From an uncultured candidate division Zixibacteria bacterium (GTDB taxonomy: Bacteria > Zixibacteria > MSB-5A5 > GN15 > PGXB01), in the NCBI GenBank assembly GCA_937925655.1, contig CALAMC010000001.1:1-31847 (forward strand): a stretch of 31,847 nt of DNA. Direction: 5' to 3'. Both the position numbers and the translations under genes were made by a program. The notes under the pieces were generated by a model, which was not told the DNA's origin, made no database searches, and saw nothing but the letters and a program-made list of their open reading frames with translations. Positions within the stretch are counted from its first letter, which is position 1; each line of letters begins with the position of its first letter. Positions 23,886 to 31,818 of this stretch are shown here, piece after piece.

Positions 23886-25709
23886 CTAAGCCAGCCAGTT
23901 GACACCCCCGGCATTGACGTATCCGCCGCCCGTCATGGATGGCGCCGCCGACGTCGCCGCGATGGAAGCCGCGGTTCGCCCGGACGATAACGTTTGAGCC
24001 GTTGACGCTTGACCGAATTGTGACCCGTCGCTGTGTGCAAACTGCCGGGCCTGTTCACCCCCGACCGAAACCTGTAACTGCTCCAGATGCAAACCTTCTT
24101 CCGATAACCGGTTTTGAAGAATGTGCACGTTGGATTCCACGGCCATCCTGGCGGCGGGACTTTCTACTACGACGCGCCCGATTATGGTATCCTGGTGCGC
24201 CGTCAAAGTCAGCCGTACCGATCCGAGATGCTCCGGTTCCATGCGCAGCGTTATTGTATTGCCCGGTCGTATAATGCTCTCCCGAACATTCTCCGGAAGA
24301 ACAAACCGGACGGCCGGAACTTCGGCACGTGTCGTGACCGAAACGCCTTTTTCGGTCGGACCGGTCGCCTGGGTAATTGGTCGCGATGATTCCGCCGGTG
24401 TTTGCGGTGTGGATTTCACCGAAACAACGCCCTCGGAACTTTCTTTGGCAACCTTTTTGGATGGAACCGAAGATATGTTATTGCTTGTGGAACTGACGAC
24501 CGTTTCATCGTCGATTCCGTTTTCCGCCGGACGGAAAGTTGTGACGGCTATCCGTGGTGCCTCCGACTCATTCTGCGCGGAATTACGAACTCGCGAGAAA
24601 TCCGATGATTCCGGAGGCGTTTGGGGTCGTGTCGATGGTTGAGAAGAATCGACCTCGGCATACGCTTCCGCCCCAACCGTCTTTATAGGCAATTCAGCCG
24701 GGACAGACGCTTCCGGCATCGCCGCCTTTTGTGGAACATCAGTCGGACGAGATGCCCCCGACACAACCGCCCTCAAGGGAACGTCGGTCGGAACCGTCAT
24801 TTCCACCTTGACCGTCTTTTGCGTAACATCGACCGGCAAATTTATCTCCATCCGGCCGATCTTATCAAAGCCATCTTTCGATACCGCCATTTTTGGCCAG
24901 ACCGCTTCTTGAGTAATATCGGCCGCAACCGTTCTGGCTGTCCCTTCCGGGGGAATCTGTTTGATTTCGGCCGATCGCACCGCCAGATTATCGGCCAGGC
25001 GGTTCAACCGCAGGTCGGAAAAAACCGAATCGTCATCTTTCATCGCGAAATCATTCACGTAAGGCCGTCCCGTGATGGCAATTTGACCACTGGTCTTCGG
25101 GGTAGACTCGGACCGAATCGACGGCTCTTTGCCCGTGAGAACCCCGTTGGCATCGATTATTCGTCCAGCTGTGAATTTCGCCTCGATCGGCGGCGCGCTC
25201 TTTACAGATAAAACGTTATTATCAATCTGTCCGACCTGCCGGTCGTTCACGTTTATGTCCTTATCCGCAAGGGCGTCGACATCTGCTTCTGTTTCGGTAT
25301 TAACAACCGGAGGCATTTTCATTAGCATGTCCGTGCACTTATCCGGACAAACTTGCCTGTCGGTATTTTGTATCATAACCGAATTGTTAAAAGCATTCGA
25401 ATTCACGGCCCCGAATACAAGATCCGAAGGAACCATCACCTTGATTATTTCGATATTCGATATTTCTTCCGATCCGGCGGGAACTTGTGCGGCGAGCTTT
25501 TCATTGTCCGGTAATTCGCCATCCGAAAGCGGTGCAAACTCTTTTATCTTTGCGTTGGACCGGTATGATCCGAGCAAAAACTGCAGAAAATCGCCCTTTT
25601 GAATCAACGACTCCGCGGTCCCACCGCCGGCGATTGTCGCACCTTCTGTCGGCATGCCCGTACTTATGGGCAAGAAAAGACTCATAATTTCCGTTTGAGT
25701 GTTAATCAT
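23886..25709 (-). CDS. fliK: Hook-length control protein FliK
   Basis: A 607-residue secreted ruler protein. The C-terminal Flg_hook domain (about 470-560) includes ITLRMEPEHLGSVRLTLT and VESNVHILQNRLSEEGL. The rest is low-complexity, as in other FliK proteins, and includes a run of in-register 15-residue repeats (about 261-350). The length should relate to hook length. The ATG overlaps the stop of the MotE-like gene by four bases. Confidence 0.9.
   Translation of the reverse strand: MINTQTEIMSLFLPISTGMPTEGATIAGGGTAESLIQKGDFLQFLLGSYRSNAKIKEFAPLSDGELPDNEKLAAQVPAGSEEISNIEIIKVMVPSDLVFGAVNSNAFNNSVMIQNTDRQVCPDKCTDMLMKMPPVVNTETEADVDALADKDINVNDRQVGQIDNNVLSVKSAPPIEAKFTAGRIIDANGVLTGKEPSIRSESTPKTSGQIAITGRPYVNDFAMKDDDSVFSDLRLNRLADNLAVRSAEIKQIPPEGTARTVAADITQEAVWPKMAVSKDGFDKIGRMEINLPVDVTQKTVKVEMTVPTDVPLRAVVSGASRPTDVPQKAAMPEASVPAELPIKTVGAEAYAEVDSSQPSTRPQTPPESSDFSRVRNSAQNESEAPRIAVTTFRPAENGIDDETVVSSTSNNISSVPSKKVAKESSEGVVSVKSTPQTPAESSRPITQATGPTEKGVSVTTRAEVPAVRFVLPENVRESIIRPGNTITLRMEPEHLGSVRLTLTAHQDTIIGRVVVESPAARMAVESNVHILQNRLSEEGLHLEQLQVSVGGEQARQFAHSDGSQFGQASTAQTLSSGRTAASIAATSAAPSMTGGGYVNAGGVNWLA
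24660..24929 (-). repeat. 45-base tandem repeats inside fliK
   Basis: Four consecutive units (24839-24660) each encode 15 residues of the form xPxDVPxKxVxxEAS, for example VPTDVPLRAVVSGAS and RPTDVPQKAAMPEAS. A further copy (VAADITQEAVWPKMA) lies exactly one unit upstream of the run (24929-24885), with a diverged unit between. The similarity is visible in the DNA too. Confidence 0.8.
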
Positions 25710-26512
25710 TGTTCCGTTACCGTGATCAATTTGGTTGAAATGCTGGCCGCGCGCTTGGGCTTCATCAGCCCCAGTATCTTGGAGGCATGTGCCGGTTTCA
25801 TTTTGGGCAGGATCAATACAATGACGCTGTCCGGGAGATTCTCGAACAGGCTTGCCACTTCCGCCGGCTTCATGCCGTCATACAGACGGGCCAGCTTGGT
25901 CAGCCGCGCCGCTTCGGCCTGGTCCAGCCGATTCGACGCCTGCGTTACTTTTTTGTCTAATTTCTGCAAATCCTCCTTTAACCTTTGAAGAGAGTCCCGC
26001 TCGACCGCTATTTTCTGCATCTCCCGATCGATCCAGTTGAGAGTATCGACCGAGTCGGCCGCGGTCATGGGCACGCTGTCGTACTTGATCTCTTCATGCA
26101 CTTCGCCCATCATGCTCATTTCTTCGAGAATAGCGGCGGTGTCGAGATAATCGAACATACCGCGTATGGCGAGAAGCTCTTCCAGTTCTTCCGCATCAAG
26201 CTCATTGAGTTCCAGAGGCCGGGCGGCAACCTGCATCAGCGAATCCCGGTTTTCAGGTTCCACCGCTGTCGAGTCTGCGGCCGGTTCTGCGGCAGTTTCG
26301 ATCGGCGGCTTTTTATCCCCCTTGATGAATTGGGGAACCATATAAGCCAGAACCACAACCGCCAAACCGATTATGGCCCAAACCAAATACCTCTTGATAA
26401 ACCCCTTCAAACCGCCGGGCGATGCCGCCTGCTGTTCCTGATCATCCGGGGTATCGTCATCAAGAGTCTTGATTTCGTTGTCTTCGGGAACTTTCTTTTC
26501 TTCGTCTGCCAT
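25706..26512 (-). CDS. MotE/FlbB-like flagellar protein
   Basis: A 268-residue protein with one membrane segment (about 42-62), an acidic periplasmic part, a coiled coil (about 160-200) and a C-terminal MgtE-N-like helical domain (about 205-262: LARLYDGMKPAEVASLFENLPDSVIVLILPKM). This layout is that of MotE-like proteins, which chaperone MotC in rhizobia, and of spirochaete FlbB. It is the first gene after the sigma-54 promoter. The Shine-Dalgarno is weak (GGAT, 5 bases before the ATG). Confidence 0.82.
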   Translation of the reverse strand: MADEEKKVPEDNEIKTLDDDTPDDQEQQAASPGGLKGFIKRYLVWAIIGLAVVVLAYMVPQFIKGDKKPPIETAAEPAADSTAVEPENRDSLMQVAARPLELNELDAEELEELLAIRGMFDYLDTAAILEEMSMMGEVHEEIKYDSVPMTAADSVDTLNWIDREMQKIAVERDSLQRLKEDLQKLDKKVTQASNRLDQAEAARLTKLARLYDGMKPAEVASLFENLPDSVIVLILPKMKPAHASKILGLMKPKRAASISTKLITVTEQ

Positions 26513-26555
26513 TTTTTATCCACACAAATATGGTATTTCTCCGGCAGATATTTTC

Positions 26556-26570
26556 GCAAGCCCCATGCCA
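26556..26570 (-). promoter_or_regulatory. Sigma-54 promoter of the flagellar operon
   Basis: Minus strand TGGCAT-GGGGC-TTGC matches the sigma-54 consensus TGGCAC-N5-TTGC at 14 of its 15 positions, with GG and GC exactly 10 bases apart. The expected start is near 26545, giving about 33 bases of leader before the motE-like gene. No other gene lies between it and the operon. Confidence 0.8.
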
Positions 26571-26619
26571 ATCGCTTGACAATAGACGCATCTCGTTGAA
26601 TAACAACAAATTACATTGA

Positions 26620-26649
26620 CAGAAAGGCCCCGGCACAGACAGCCGGGGC
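26620..26649 (-). terminator. Likely terminator after mtaB
   Basis: On the minus strand GCCCCGGC-tgtctgt-GCCGGGGC forms a perfect 8-base stem with a 7-base loop (26649-26627), followed by CTTTCT. It separates mtaB from the sigma-54 promoter. The T-run is poor, so termination may be partial. Confidence 0.6.
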
Positions 26650-26706
26650 TGAAACAAATAGAAAATTTTTCCGCTGAATTGGGCCCGATATTCCGGTTTT
26701 TTCTAA

Positions 26707-27987
26707 TTACCCGATAATCTCGCCCGAAAGATAATTCGCATTGGCGCCGGTGATTTGCATCGCGATTATTTGTTTGCCTCCGCCGCACTCATGAGGAATA
26801 ACGGCCTGCAAATAATTATCGGTCATGCCATAATAACGACTCCCCCCCTCATCCTTATATTCCGATATTATATAGGCTGTCTGACCGATTTCTCGCTTGA
26901 GGGCACACTCGTAATTATCAGCCGAAATTTCGCGCAGGATTCTATTCCTGCGCTTGATCGTATCCGGCTTTATCTTGCCCGACATAAGCGACGCCTCCGT
27001 GCCGGGCCTGTCCGAATATGAAAAAGCATGGATATAATCGACCATGCCGCTTCGGGCAACGTTCACCGAACCCCCGAAATCCTCGTCGGTTTCACCGGGA
27101 AACCCGACTATGATATCCGCGCCGATCACCAGTCCGGGGATTCTGTTTTTGGCGTTTTCGCAAATTCGAATATAATCATCCGATAAATATGGACGGTGCA
27201 TGATTCTCAAAATCCGGTCAGACCCTGATTGAAGAGGGATATGCAGATGCCGACAGACCCGCCGCCCCCCATCGTACATCACACCTAGAAGTTCATCATC
27301 TACTTCCTGCGGCTCTATCGACGACAGCCTGACCCGGCTCAACGGGGTCTGTTCCAGAATACGGCGAATCAAATCGGAAAGGCTTTTGGCCCCGGAATCA
27401 CGGTACTTGCCGATATGCACCCCGGTTAAAACGACCTCATTATATCCGTTTTCTGATAGACGATTGATTTCCCTGATTATTTCATCGGCCGGACGATTTT
27501 GAATGCGTCCCCGCACGCTGGGAATGATACAATAGGCACAATTCTGATTGCAACCGTCGCCTATTTTTATCCAGGCCCGATTGTGCTGGTGAAAATCGAC
27601 CAGGACTGCGACATCTTCGTGCGGCAAACGGCCATCGAATAAAGCCGGGAATTTTTCGATGAGTATGGCGACAATATCGTCTTTCCGGCTATTGGGAATA
27701 ATCAGGTCCACGCCCTTTAAAGCCGCTATCTTTTCCGGGTCGGCATCGACATAACAACCGGCCACGACCAAAACCGATTTTTTTCCCCGTCGGGCAATTC
27801 GGGAAATAATATTACGGCAGGTGGCATCGGCCCGCCCCGTGACGGTGCAGGTGTTGATTATGTACACATCGGCATCATCTTTTATCGAAACCCGCTCGAA
27901 CCCGCAGGCCAGAAGGCGTGCCGCCATTTTTTCGGTTTCATACTGGTTGAGCCGACACCCGATCGTTTCTAAAGCCATCTTGGTCAT
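26707..27987 (-). CDS. mtaB: tRNA (t6A37) methylthiotransferase MtaB
   Basis: A 426-residue radical-SAM methylthiotransferase that makes ms2t6A37 in tRNAs. The N-terminal UPF0004 cluster Cys are C11, C47 and C78. The radical-SAM CxxxCxxC is C146-C150-C153 (DGCNQNCAYC). A C-terminal TRAM-like domain follows from about 362. The short TIGCRLNQYETE start and lack of the MiaB extension favour MtaB over MiaB or RimO. No clear ribosome binding site precedes the ATG at 27987; the ATG at codon 4 is an alternative. Confidence 0.93.
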   Translation of the reverse strand: MTKMALETIGCRLNQYETEKMAARLLACGFERVSIKDDADVYIINTCTVTGRADATCRNIISRIARRGKKSVLVVAGCYVDADPEKIAALKGVDLIIPNSRKDDIVAILIEKFPALFDGRLPHEDVAVLVDFHQHNRAWIKIGDGCNQNCAYCIIPSVRGRIQNRPADEIIREINRLSENGYNEVVLTGVHIGKYRDSGAKSLSDLIRRILEQTPLSRVRLSSIEPQEVDDELLGVMYDGGRRVCRHLHIPLQSGSDRILRIMHRPYLSDDYIRICENAKNRIPGLVIGADIIVGFPGETDEDFGGSVNVARSGMVDYIHAFSYSDRPGTEASLMSGKIKPDTIKRRNRILREISADNYECALKREIGQTAYIISEYKDEGGSRYYGMTDNYLQAVIPHECGGGKQIIAMQITGANANYLSGEIIG

Positions 27988-28016
27988 GGTTAAAATATAT
28001 ACGAAAAGCTCCCCAA

Positions 28017-28043
28017 AATCAAAGCGGCGGGTCGTCCCGCCGC
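28017..28043 (-). terminator. Rho-independent terminator after rpsA
   Basis: Minus strand GCGGCGGG-acga-CCCGCCGC (28043-28024) is a perfect 8-base stem with a four-base loop, followed by TTTGATTTT. It lies 43 bases after the rpsA stop and before mtaB. Confidence 0.75.
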
Positions 28044-28085
28044 CTTGTATCTATAAATCCTGTGCGAAGAATTCAGAAATCCGAA

Positions 28086-30152
28086 TCAGACATCCTTGAT
28101 TTCGTCTCCTTCGGGAGGATTATCGGCAGAAGTATCGTCCGCGTCCGTAACGGGCGCATCGTCGGCGCCGTCCGACTTGAGCGCCTCACCGGCCTTCTGA
28201 CCCATGACGTCGCCCATGCTCATGGTACGGGTCGGATGTTTGGCCAGAAATTGGTCCATCTCCTGTTGCTCGCGCTTCTTATAGTAGGCCGTGACCGATA
28301 GAATTATCTTATGCGCCTGGCGGTCGAATTCGATCACCTGTAGCGGAATCTGCTCGCCTTCCTTGAAAACGCCTTCGGCATTCTCCAGGTCGGCACGCCC
28401 CAGCTGATTGGTCGGAACGAAGCCTTCCACGTCGCCGTCGAGCTCTACCGTCACTCCGCGGTCCAGAACCCGGGTAATGGTCCCCAGACACTCGGTGCCC
28501 ATCGAAAACTTGCGGCTTAATTCCGGCCAGGGATCGTCCTTCAATTGCTTAAAGCCCAGCGAAATGCGACGATTGTCGTGGTCGATGCGCAGGATCTTGA
28601 TGTCAATCTTATCGCCCTTTTTCATCAGTTCCGACGGGTGCTGGATACGCTTGGTCCAGGACATATCGGAAATATGAATCAGCCCGTCGATACCTTCTTC
28701 GAGTTCGATGAAGGCCCCGAAGGCCGTAAGGTTGCGCACTTTACCGGAGACGATTTTACCGATCGGGTATTTCATCTCGATCGTTTCCCAGGGATCCGGT
28801 TCCATCTGCTTGATGCCCAGCGAGATCTTCTCGTTCTCCCGGTCCACCGACAACACCACGGCGTCAATCTTGTCGCCGACACTCATGATCTTGGACGGGT
28901 GCTTGATATGCTGCGTCCAGGACATTTCGGATATGTGAATCAAGCCTTCGACACCCTTTTCCAGTTCCACGAAGGAACCGTAGTCGGTAATCGACACGAC
29001 TTTGCCCGTGACCTTTTTCCCGATGGGATATTTCTCTTCGATGTTTTCCCATGGGTACGGCGTCAGCTGCTTCAAACCCAGCGATATACGCGAAGTCTTG
29101 TCGTCAAAGTCGAGAATCTTGACCGAAATGCGGTCGCCCAGCGAAACCATCTCCGACGGGTGCTTGATTCGACCCCACGACATGTCCGTGATGTGCAACA
29201 AACCGTCAACGCCGTTCAAATCGATGAAGACGCCGAAATCGGTGATGTTCTTGACTATACCCTCACGAACCTGGCCGACTTCGATTTCATCGAGCAGGGC
29301 CGAACGTTTGGCCTCGCGTTCCTCCTCCAGCACCACCCGGCGGGAAACGACGATGTTGCGGCGGCTCTTGTTGAGCTTGATGATCTTGAGTTCCATCGTC
29401 TGGCCGATCAAGGCATCGAAATCCGGAACCTGCCGCAACGATATCTGCGAGCCGGGCAGAAAAGCGTCGACACCCATGATGTCCACGACCACCCCGCCTT
29501 TGATGCGGCGCACCAGTTTGCCGGCAATCAGGTTGCCCGAATCGTGCGCCTCACGGATGTTTTCCCAGACGCGCATGAAATCGGCCTTCTGTTTGGATAA
29601 AATCAACTGGCCGTTCTGGTCCTCGAATTCCTCGAGATAAACGTCGATTTTCTCTCCGACCGAAATGTTGATCGGTTCCGTGAATTCGGAAATGGGAATA
29701 ATCCCTTCCGATTTGAACCCGACGTCGACTATAACGTCGTCCTTGGTGACGCCCAGGACCGTCCCGTTGACGATTTCACCCTCTTTGATGTCCTTGATCG
29801 TACCTTCGTACATCTCCAGAAGAGACTTATACTCCATATCGGAGTACTGCTTGCTTTCGATGTCGGTCAGACGCATCGATGCGATCGTTGCGATGTCATC
29901 CGGCGCAACCGTTTCGATTCTCTTCTGCGCCTTTTCTTTTAACCTTTGCTGACGCGATGTAACCTGCAACTCCCGCTCCTGACGCGTCTCCACCGCTTGC
30001 TGGACGTTTTCTGCTCCGGCAACTTTGACCTTCTTGATTTTCTTGGTCGTCGTCTTGGCGGATCTCGCGGCTTTGCGCTTGGTTACCCTTCCTTCGGTAT
30101 CACCTCCCGTCATGGTTGTTTTTTTTGCGGACGTTTTTTTGGCTTCTGCCAT
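28086..30152 (-). CDS. rpsA: 30S ribosomal protein S1
   Basis: A 688-residue mRNA-binding ribosomal protein with six S1 (OB-fold) repeats at about 124-190, 207-274, 292-361, 378-448, 465-535 and 552-622. Repeats 3-5 are the most alike (GxxxxGxVxxITxxGxFxxL, GLIHISxMSW). Compared with the E. coli protein (557 residues) it has an added N-terminal Lys/Thr-rich region of about 80 residues and an acidic C-terminal tail. AAGGAGG lies 11 bases before the ATG. Its own leader has a promoter-like sequence and a hairpin. Confidence 0.97.
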   Translation of the reverse strand: MAEAKKTSAKKTTMTGGDTEGRVTKRKAARSAKTTTKKIKKVKVAGAENVQQAVETRQERELQVTSRQQRLKEKAQKRIETVAPDDIATIASMRLTDIESKQYSDMEYKSLLEMYEGTIKDIKEGEIVNGTVLGVTKDDVIVDVGFKSEGIIPISEFTEPINISVGEKIDVYLEEFEDQNGQLILSKQKADFMRVWENIREAHDSGNLIAGKLVRRIKGGVVVDIMGVDAFLPGSQISLRQVPDFDALIGQTMELKIIKLNKSRRNIVVSRRVVLEEEREAKRSALLDEIEVGQVREGIVKNITDFGVFIDLNGVDGLLHITDMSWGRIKHPSEMVSLGDRISVKILDFDDKTSRISLGLKQLTPYPWENIEEKYPIGKKVTGKVVSITDYGSFVELEKGVEGLIHISEMSWTQHIKHPSKIMSVGDKIDAVVLSVDRENEKISLGIKQMEPDPWETIEMKYPIGKIVSGKVRNLTAFGAFIELEEGIDGLIHISDMSWTKRIQHPSELMKKGDKIDIKILRIDHDNRRISLGFKQLKDDPWPELSRKFSMGTECLGTITRVLDRGVTVELDGDVEGFVPTNQLGRADLENAEGVFKEGEQIPLQVIEFDRQAHKIILSVTAYYKKREQQEMDQFLAKHPTRTMSMGDVMGQKAGEALKSDGADDAPVTDADDTSADNPPEGDEIKDV

Positions 30153-30181
30153 GGAATAAATTCCTCCTTAACTGTATATTT

Positions 30182-30212
30182 ATCCCGGCGCAGAGGTCTG
30201 CGCGGGCGGGAT
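30182..30212. promoter_or_regulatory. Bulged hairpin in the rpsA leader
   Basis: ATCCCG and GCGCAG on one side pair with CTGCGC and CGGGAT on the other around an AGGT loop, with a GGG bulge: 12 base pairs in all. It lies about 30 bases upstream of the rpsA start, where it could affect translation, or it may be a dispersed palindrome. Confidence 0.5.
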
Positions 30213-30246
30213 ATTCACGATATGTAATGTCTATCGACAATAAATA

Positions 30247-30273
30247 ATTATATATCAGCCTGCCTTGCGTCAA
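30247..30273 (-). promoter_or_regulatory. Possible rpsA promoter
   Basis: Minus strand TTGACG (30273-30268) and a perfect TATAAT (30252-30247) are 15 bases apart. The spacer is short, so the -35 box may be weak, but the -10 box is exact. The -35 hexamer lies inside a 21-base tandem repeat. Confidence 0.4.
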
Positions 30274-30302
30274 GGCGGGCATGCCTCGCGTCAATGCGGG
30301 CC
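30261..30302. repeat. Two tandem 21-base repeats at the plsC-rpsA junction
   Basis: Units at 30261-30281 and 30282-30302 agree at 18 of 21 positions (shared core TGCCT-GCGTCAA-GCGGGC). The leftward unit supplies a possible -35 box of rpsA, and the rightward unit encodes the last residues and stop codon of PlsC. Confidence 0.7.
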
Positions 30303-30941
30303 TGCCCCCTGATGTGTCACTTCCGAGGCAAGCTTATATTCATCCTTAATCCTCTGTATCCGGCTCATAATTTCGTCGGCCAGCCGACGATAGCCGTCCT
30401 TGCCCGTATCATAGGCCTTAACTTCATCGGAGTCAATAGGCTGACCGTAAATTACCGATAAAATTTCACGCCCCAAAAAACAGTCGCGCAAACGATTACT
30501 GCCGGTCATAAACGCCGGAACAATCGGGACCGCACAATGACGCGCAATCAGGCCGATCCCCGGTTGCGGCTTCAATAGCTTCCCGTCGCGCCCCCGCGTC
30601 CCTTCCGGGAATATCACCAGCGAACGGTTGGAATCAAGTATTGCCACCGCTTTTTTTATGGCACTTCGGTCAACGCCACCCCGGTCCACCGGGAAAGCGT
30701 TGATTTTACGCAGTAAAGCGCCGAACAGGAAATTTTGAAATAACTCCTTTTTCGCCATAAAATATATCGGGCGATCCAGCGCGCTGCCCAATATCGGCGG
30801 GTCGGCCAGAGATATATGATTCGACGCCAGAATATAAGCCCCCTCACGAGGTAATAGATCCCGATTGACGATCTTGATGCGGAACAACACATGGGTTATG
30901 AAATTGATAAGAACCCAGAAAAAAGTATAAAGTATATTCAT
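30291..30941 (-). CDS. plsC: 1-acyl-glycerol-3-phosphate acyltransferase (PlsC)
   Basis: A 216-residue membrane acyltransferase that makes phosphatidic acid. The catalytic HxxxxD is H42-ISLA-D47, and FPEGTR (111-116) binds the glycerol phosphate. There is a hydrophobic N-terminal segment (3-20). It overlaps cmk by four bases, a common arrangement with rpsA next. The last residues (GAGPH) come from a repeat, so the original C-terminus may have been different. Confidence 0.93.
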   Translation of the reverse strand: MNILYTFFWVLINFITHVLFRIKIVNRDLLPREGAYILASNHISLADPPILGSALDRPIYFMAKKELFQNFLFGALLRKINAFPVDRGGVDRSAIKKAVAILDSNRSLVIFPEGTRGRDGKLLKPQPGIGLIARHCAVPIVPAFMTGSNRLRDCFLGREILSVIYGQPIDSDEVKAYDTGKDGYRRLADEIMSRIQRIKDEYKLASEVTHQGAGPH

Positions 30942-31630
30942 CGGCTCTTGACACTCGCCATGATAATCTTCAATATGCGGTCAACCTGCTCTTCGATTGT
31001 CAGATTCGAAGTATCCAGCATTATTGAATCCGACGTCTTCTTCAGCGGCGAATTATCGCGCTTGCTGTCGTAGTTATCCCGCGCCGCCAGAAGAGCCTTC
31101 TGTTCTTCAATTGATGTCGAATTACCCTGCCTGACAAAATCCAGCATACGCCGTTGCGCCCGGGCCTCCAACGAAGCATCCAGATAAATCTTGATATCGG
31201 CATCGGGGAATACCACCGAGGTCGTATCCCGACCCTCGGCGACTATTTTGCCTTCCTTGGCCATCTGACGCTGGCGAAAAACCATCGCCTCGCGTACCCC
31301 GGCATGAGCCGATACCGGCGACACCGCCTTGGTCACCTCCGGTGTCCGAATCGCCTCACTGACATCCTCGCCGTTGAGAAAAACCTGATTGCCCCTAAGC
31401 TCGATATCCACCTTGCGCGCAATCGCCTCCAGCGCCCGAGCGTCATCGACATGAACCCCGTTACGAAGAGCAAACAGAGTCACCGCCCGATACATCGCCC
31501 CGGTGTCGAGATATGTAAACCCTATTTTTTCGGCCAGAAGTTTGGCTGTGGTCGATTTCCCCGATCCGGCCGGGCCGTCAATGGCGATAATCTTGCCTTC
31601 CAATCCTGATAATTTGTATTGTCCGGGCAT
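30938..31630 (-). CDS. cmk: Cytidylate kinase
   Basis: A 230-residue kinase that phosphorylates CMP and dCMP. The P-loop is GPAGSGKST (19-27), followed by the family segments YLDTGAMYRAVTLFAL and AEGRDTTSVVFPDADIKIYLDAS. The cmk-plsC-rpsA order is widely conserved. The ATG at 31630 has no good ribosome binding site; the kinase core only begins at about residue 13, so a start at TTG codon 10 is possible. Confidence 0.95.
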   Translation of the reverse strand: MPGQYKLSGLEGKIIAIDGPAGSGKSTTAKLLAEKIGFTYLDTGAMYRAVTLFALRNGVHVDDARALEAIARKVDIELRGNQVFLNGEDVSEAIRTPEVTKAVSPVSAHAGVREAMVFRQRQMAKEGKIVAEGRDTTSVVFPDADIKIYLDASLEARAQRRMLDFVRQGNSTSIEEQKALLAARDNYDSKRDNSPLKKTSDSIMLDTSNLTIEEQVDRILKIIMASVKSR

Positions 31631-31672
31631 AGGTCTTGAATGATAAAAAAAAAGCCCGAAAAAGCAAGACCT
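31631..31672 (-). other. Inverted repeat and T9 tract just before cmk
   Basis: AGGTCTTG (31631-31638) and CAAGACCT (31665-31672) are perfect inverted repeats enclosing nine A's on the plus strand (T's on the minus strand). On the transcribed strand the arm ends directly at the cmk start codon. It could be an attenuator or a decayed terminator. Confidence 0.35.
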
Positions 31673-31725
31673 TTTTACTCCAATACCTGCCCCCCCAAAG
31701 GGTTAAAAACGGTCTTTGCGTTGTG

Positions 31726-31751
31726 CCCGGTGGGTCCTCAGACCCGCCGGG
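31726..31751. repeat. GC-rich palindrome (REP-like)
   Basis: CCCGGTGGGTC-CTCA-GACCCGCCGGG pairs over 11 positions with one T-G wobble. No T-run follows directly, so it looks like an intergenic palindromic repeat. Confidence 0.55.
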
Positions 31752-31799
31752 TCTTCGCCCGCCCGGTTTTCCATTGCGTGGCCGCCCCAAACCCGGTAA

Positions 31800-31818
31800 C
31801 ACACCCTTTCAGGGTGTG
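31800..31818. repeat. Perfect hairpin near the right edge
   Basis: CACACCCT-TTC-AGGGTGTG is a perfect 8-base stem with a three-base loop. The rest of the 31673-31847 region shows no gene that I can support. Confidence 0.5.

Noticed and set aside
28545..29600. 351-codon open frame opposite rpsA
   Set aside because: It shows internal repetition only because it mirrors the S1 repeats; there is no ribosome binding site or recognisable domain.
31747..31770. Plus-strand terminator (CCGGG..CCCGG-TTTT)
   Set aside because: No plus-strand gene precedes it, and it overlaps the stronger palindrome at 31726-31751.
31578..31802. Minus-strand ORF upstream of cmk
   Set aside because: It runs through palindromes and into cmk in another frame, with no ribosome binding site or similarity.
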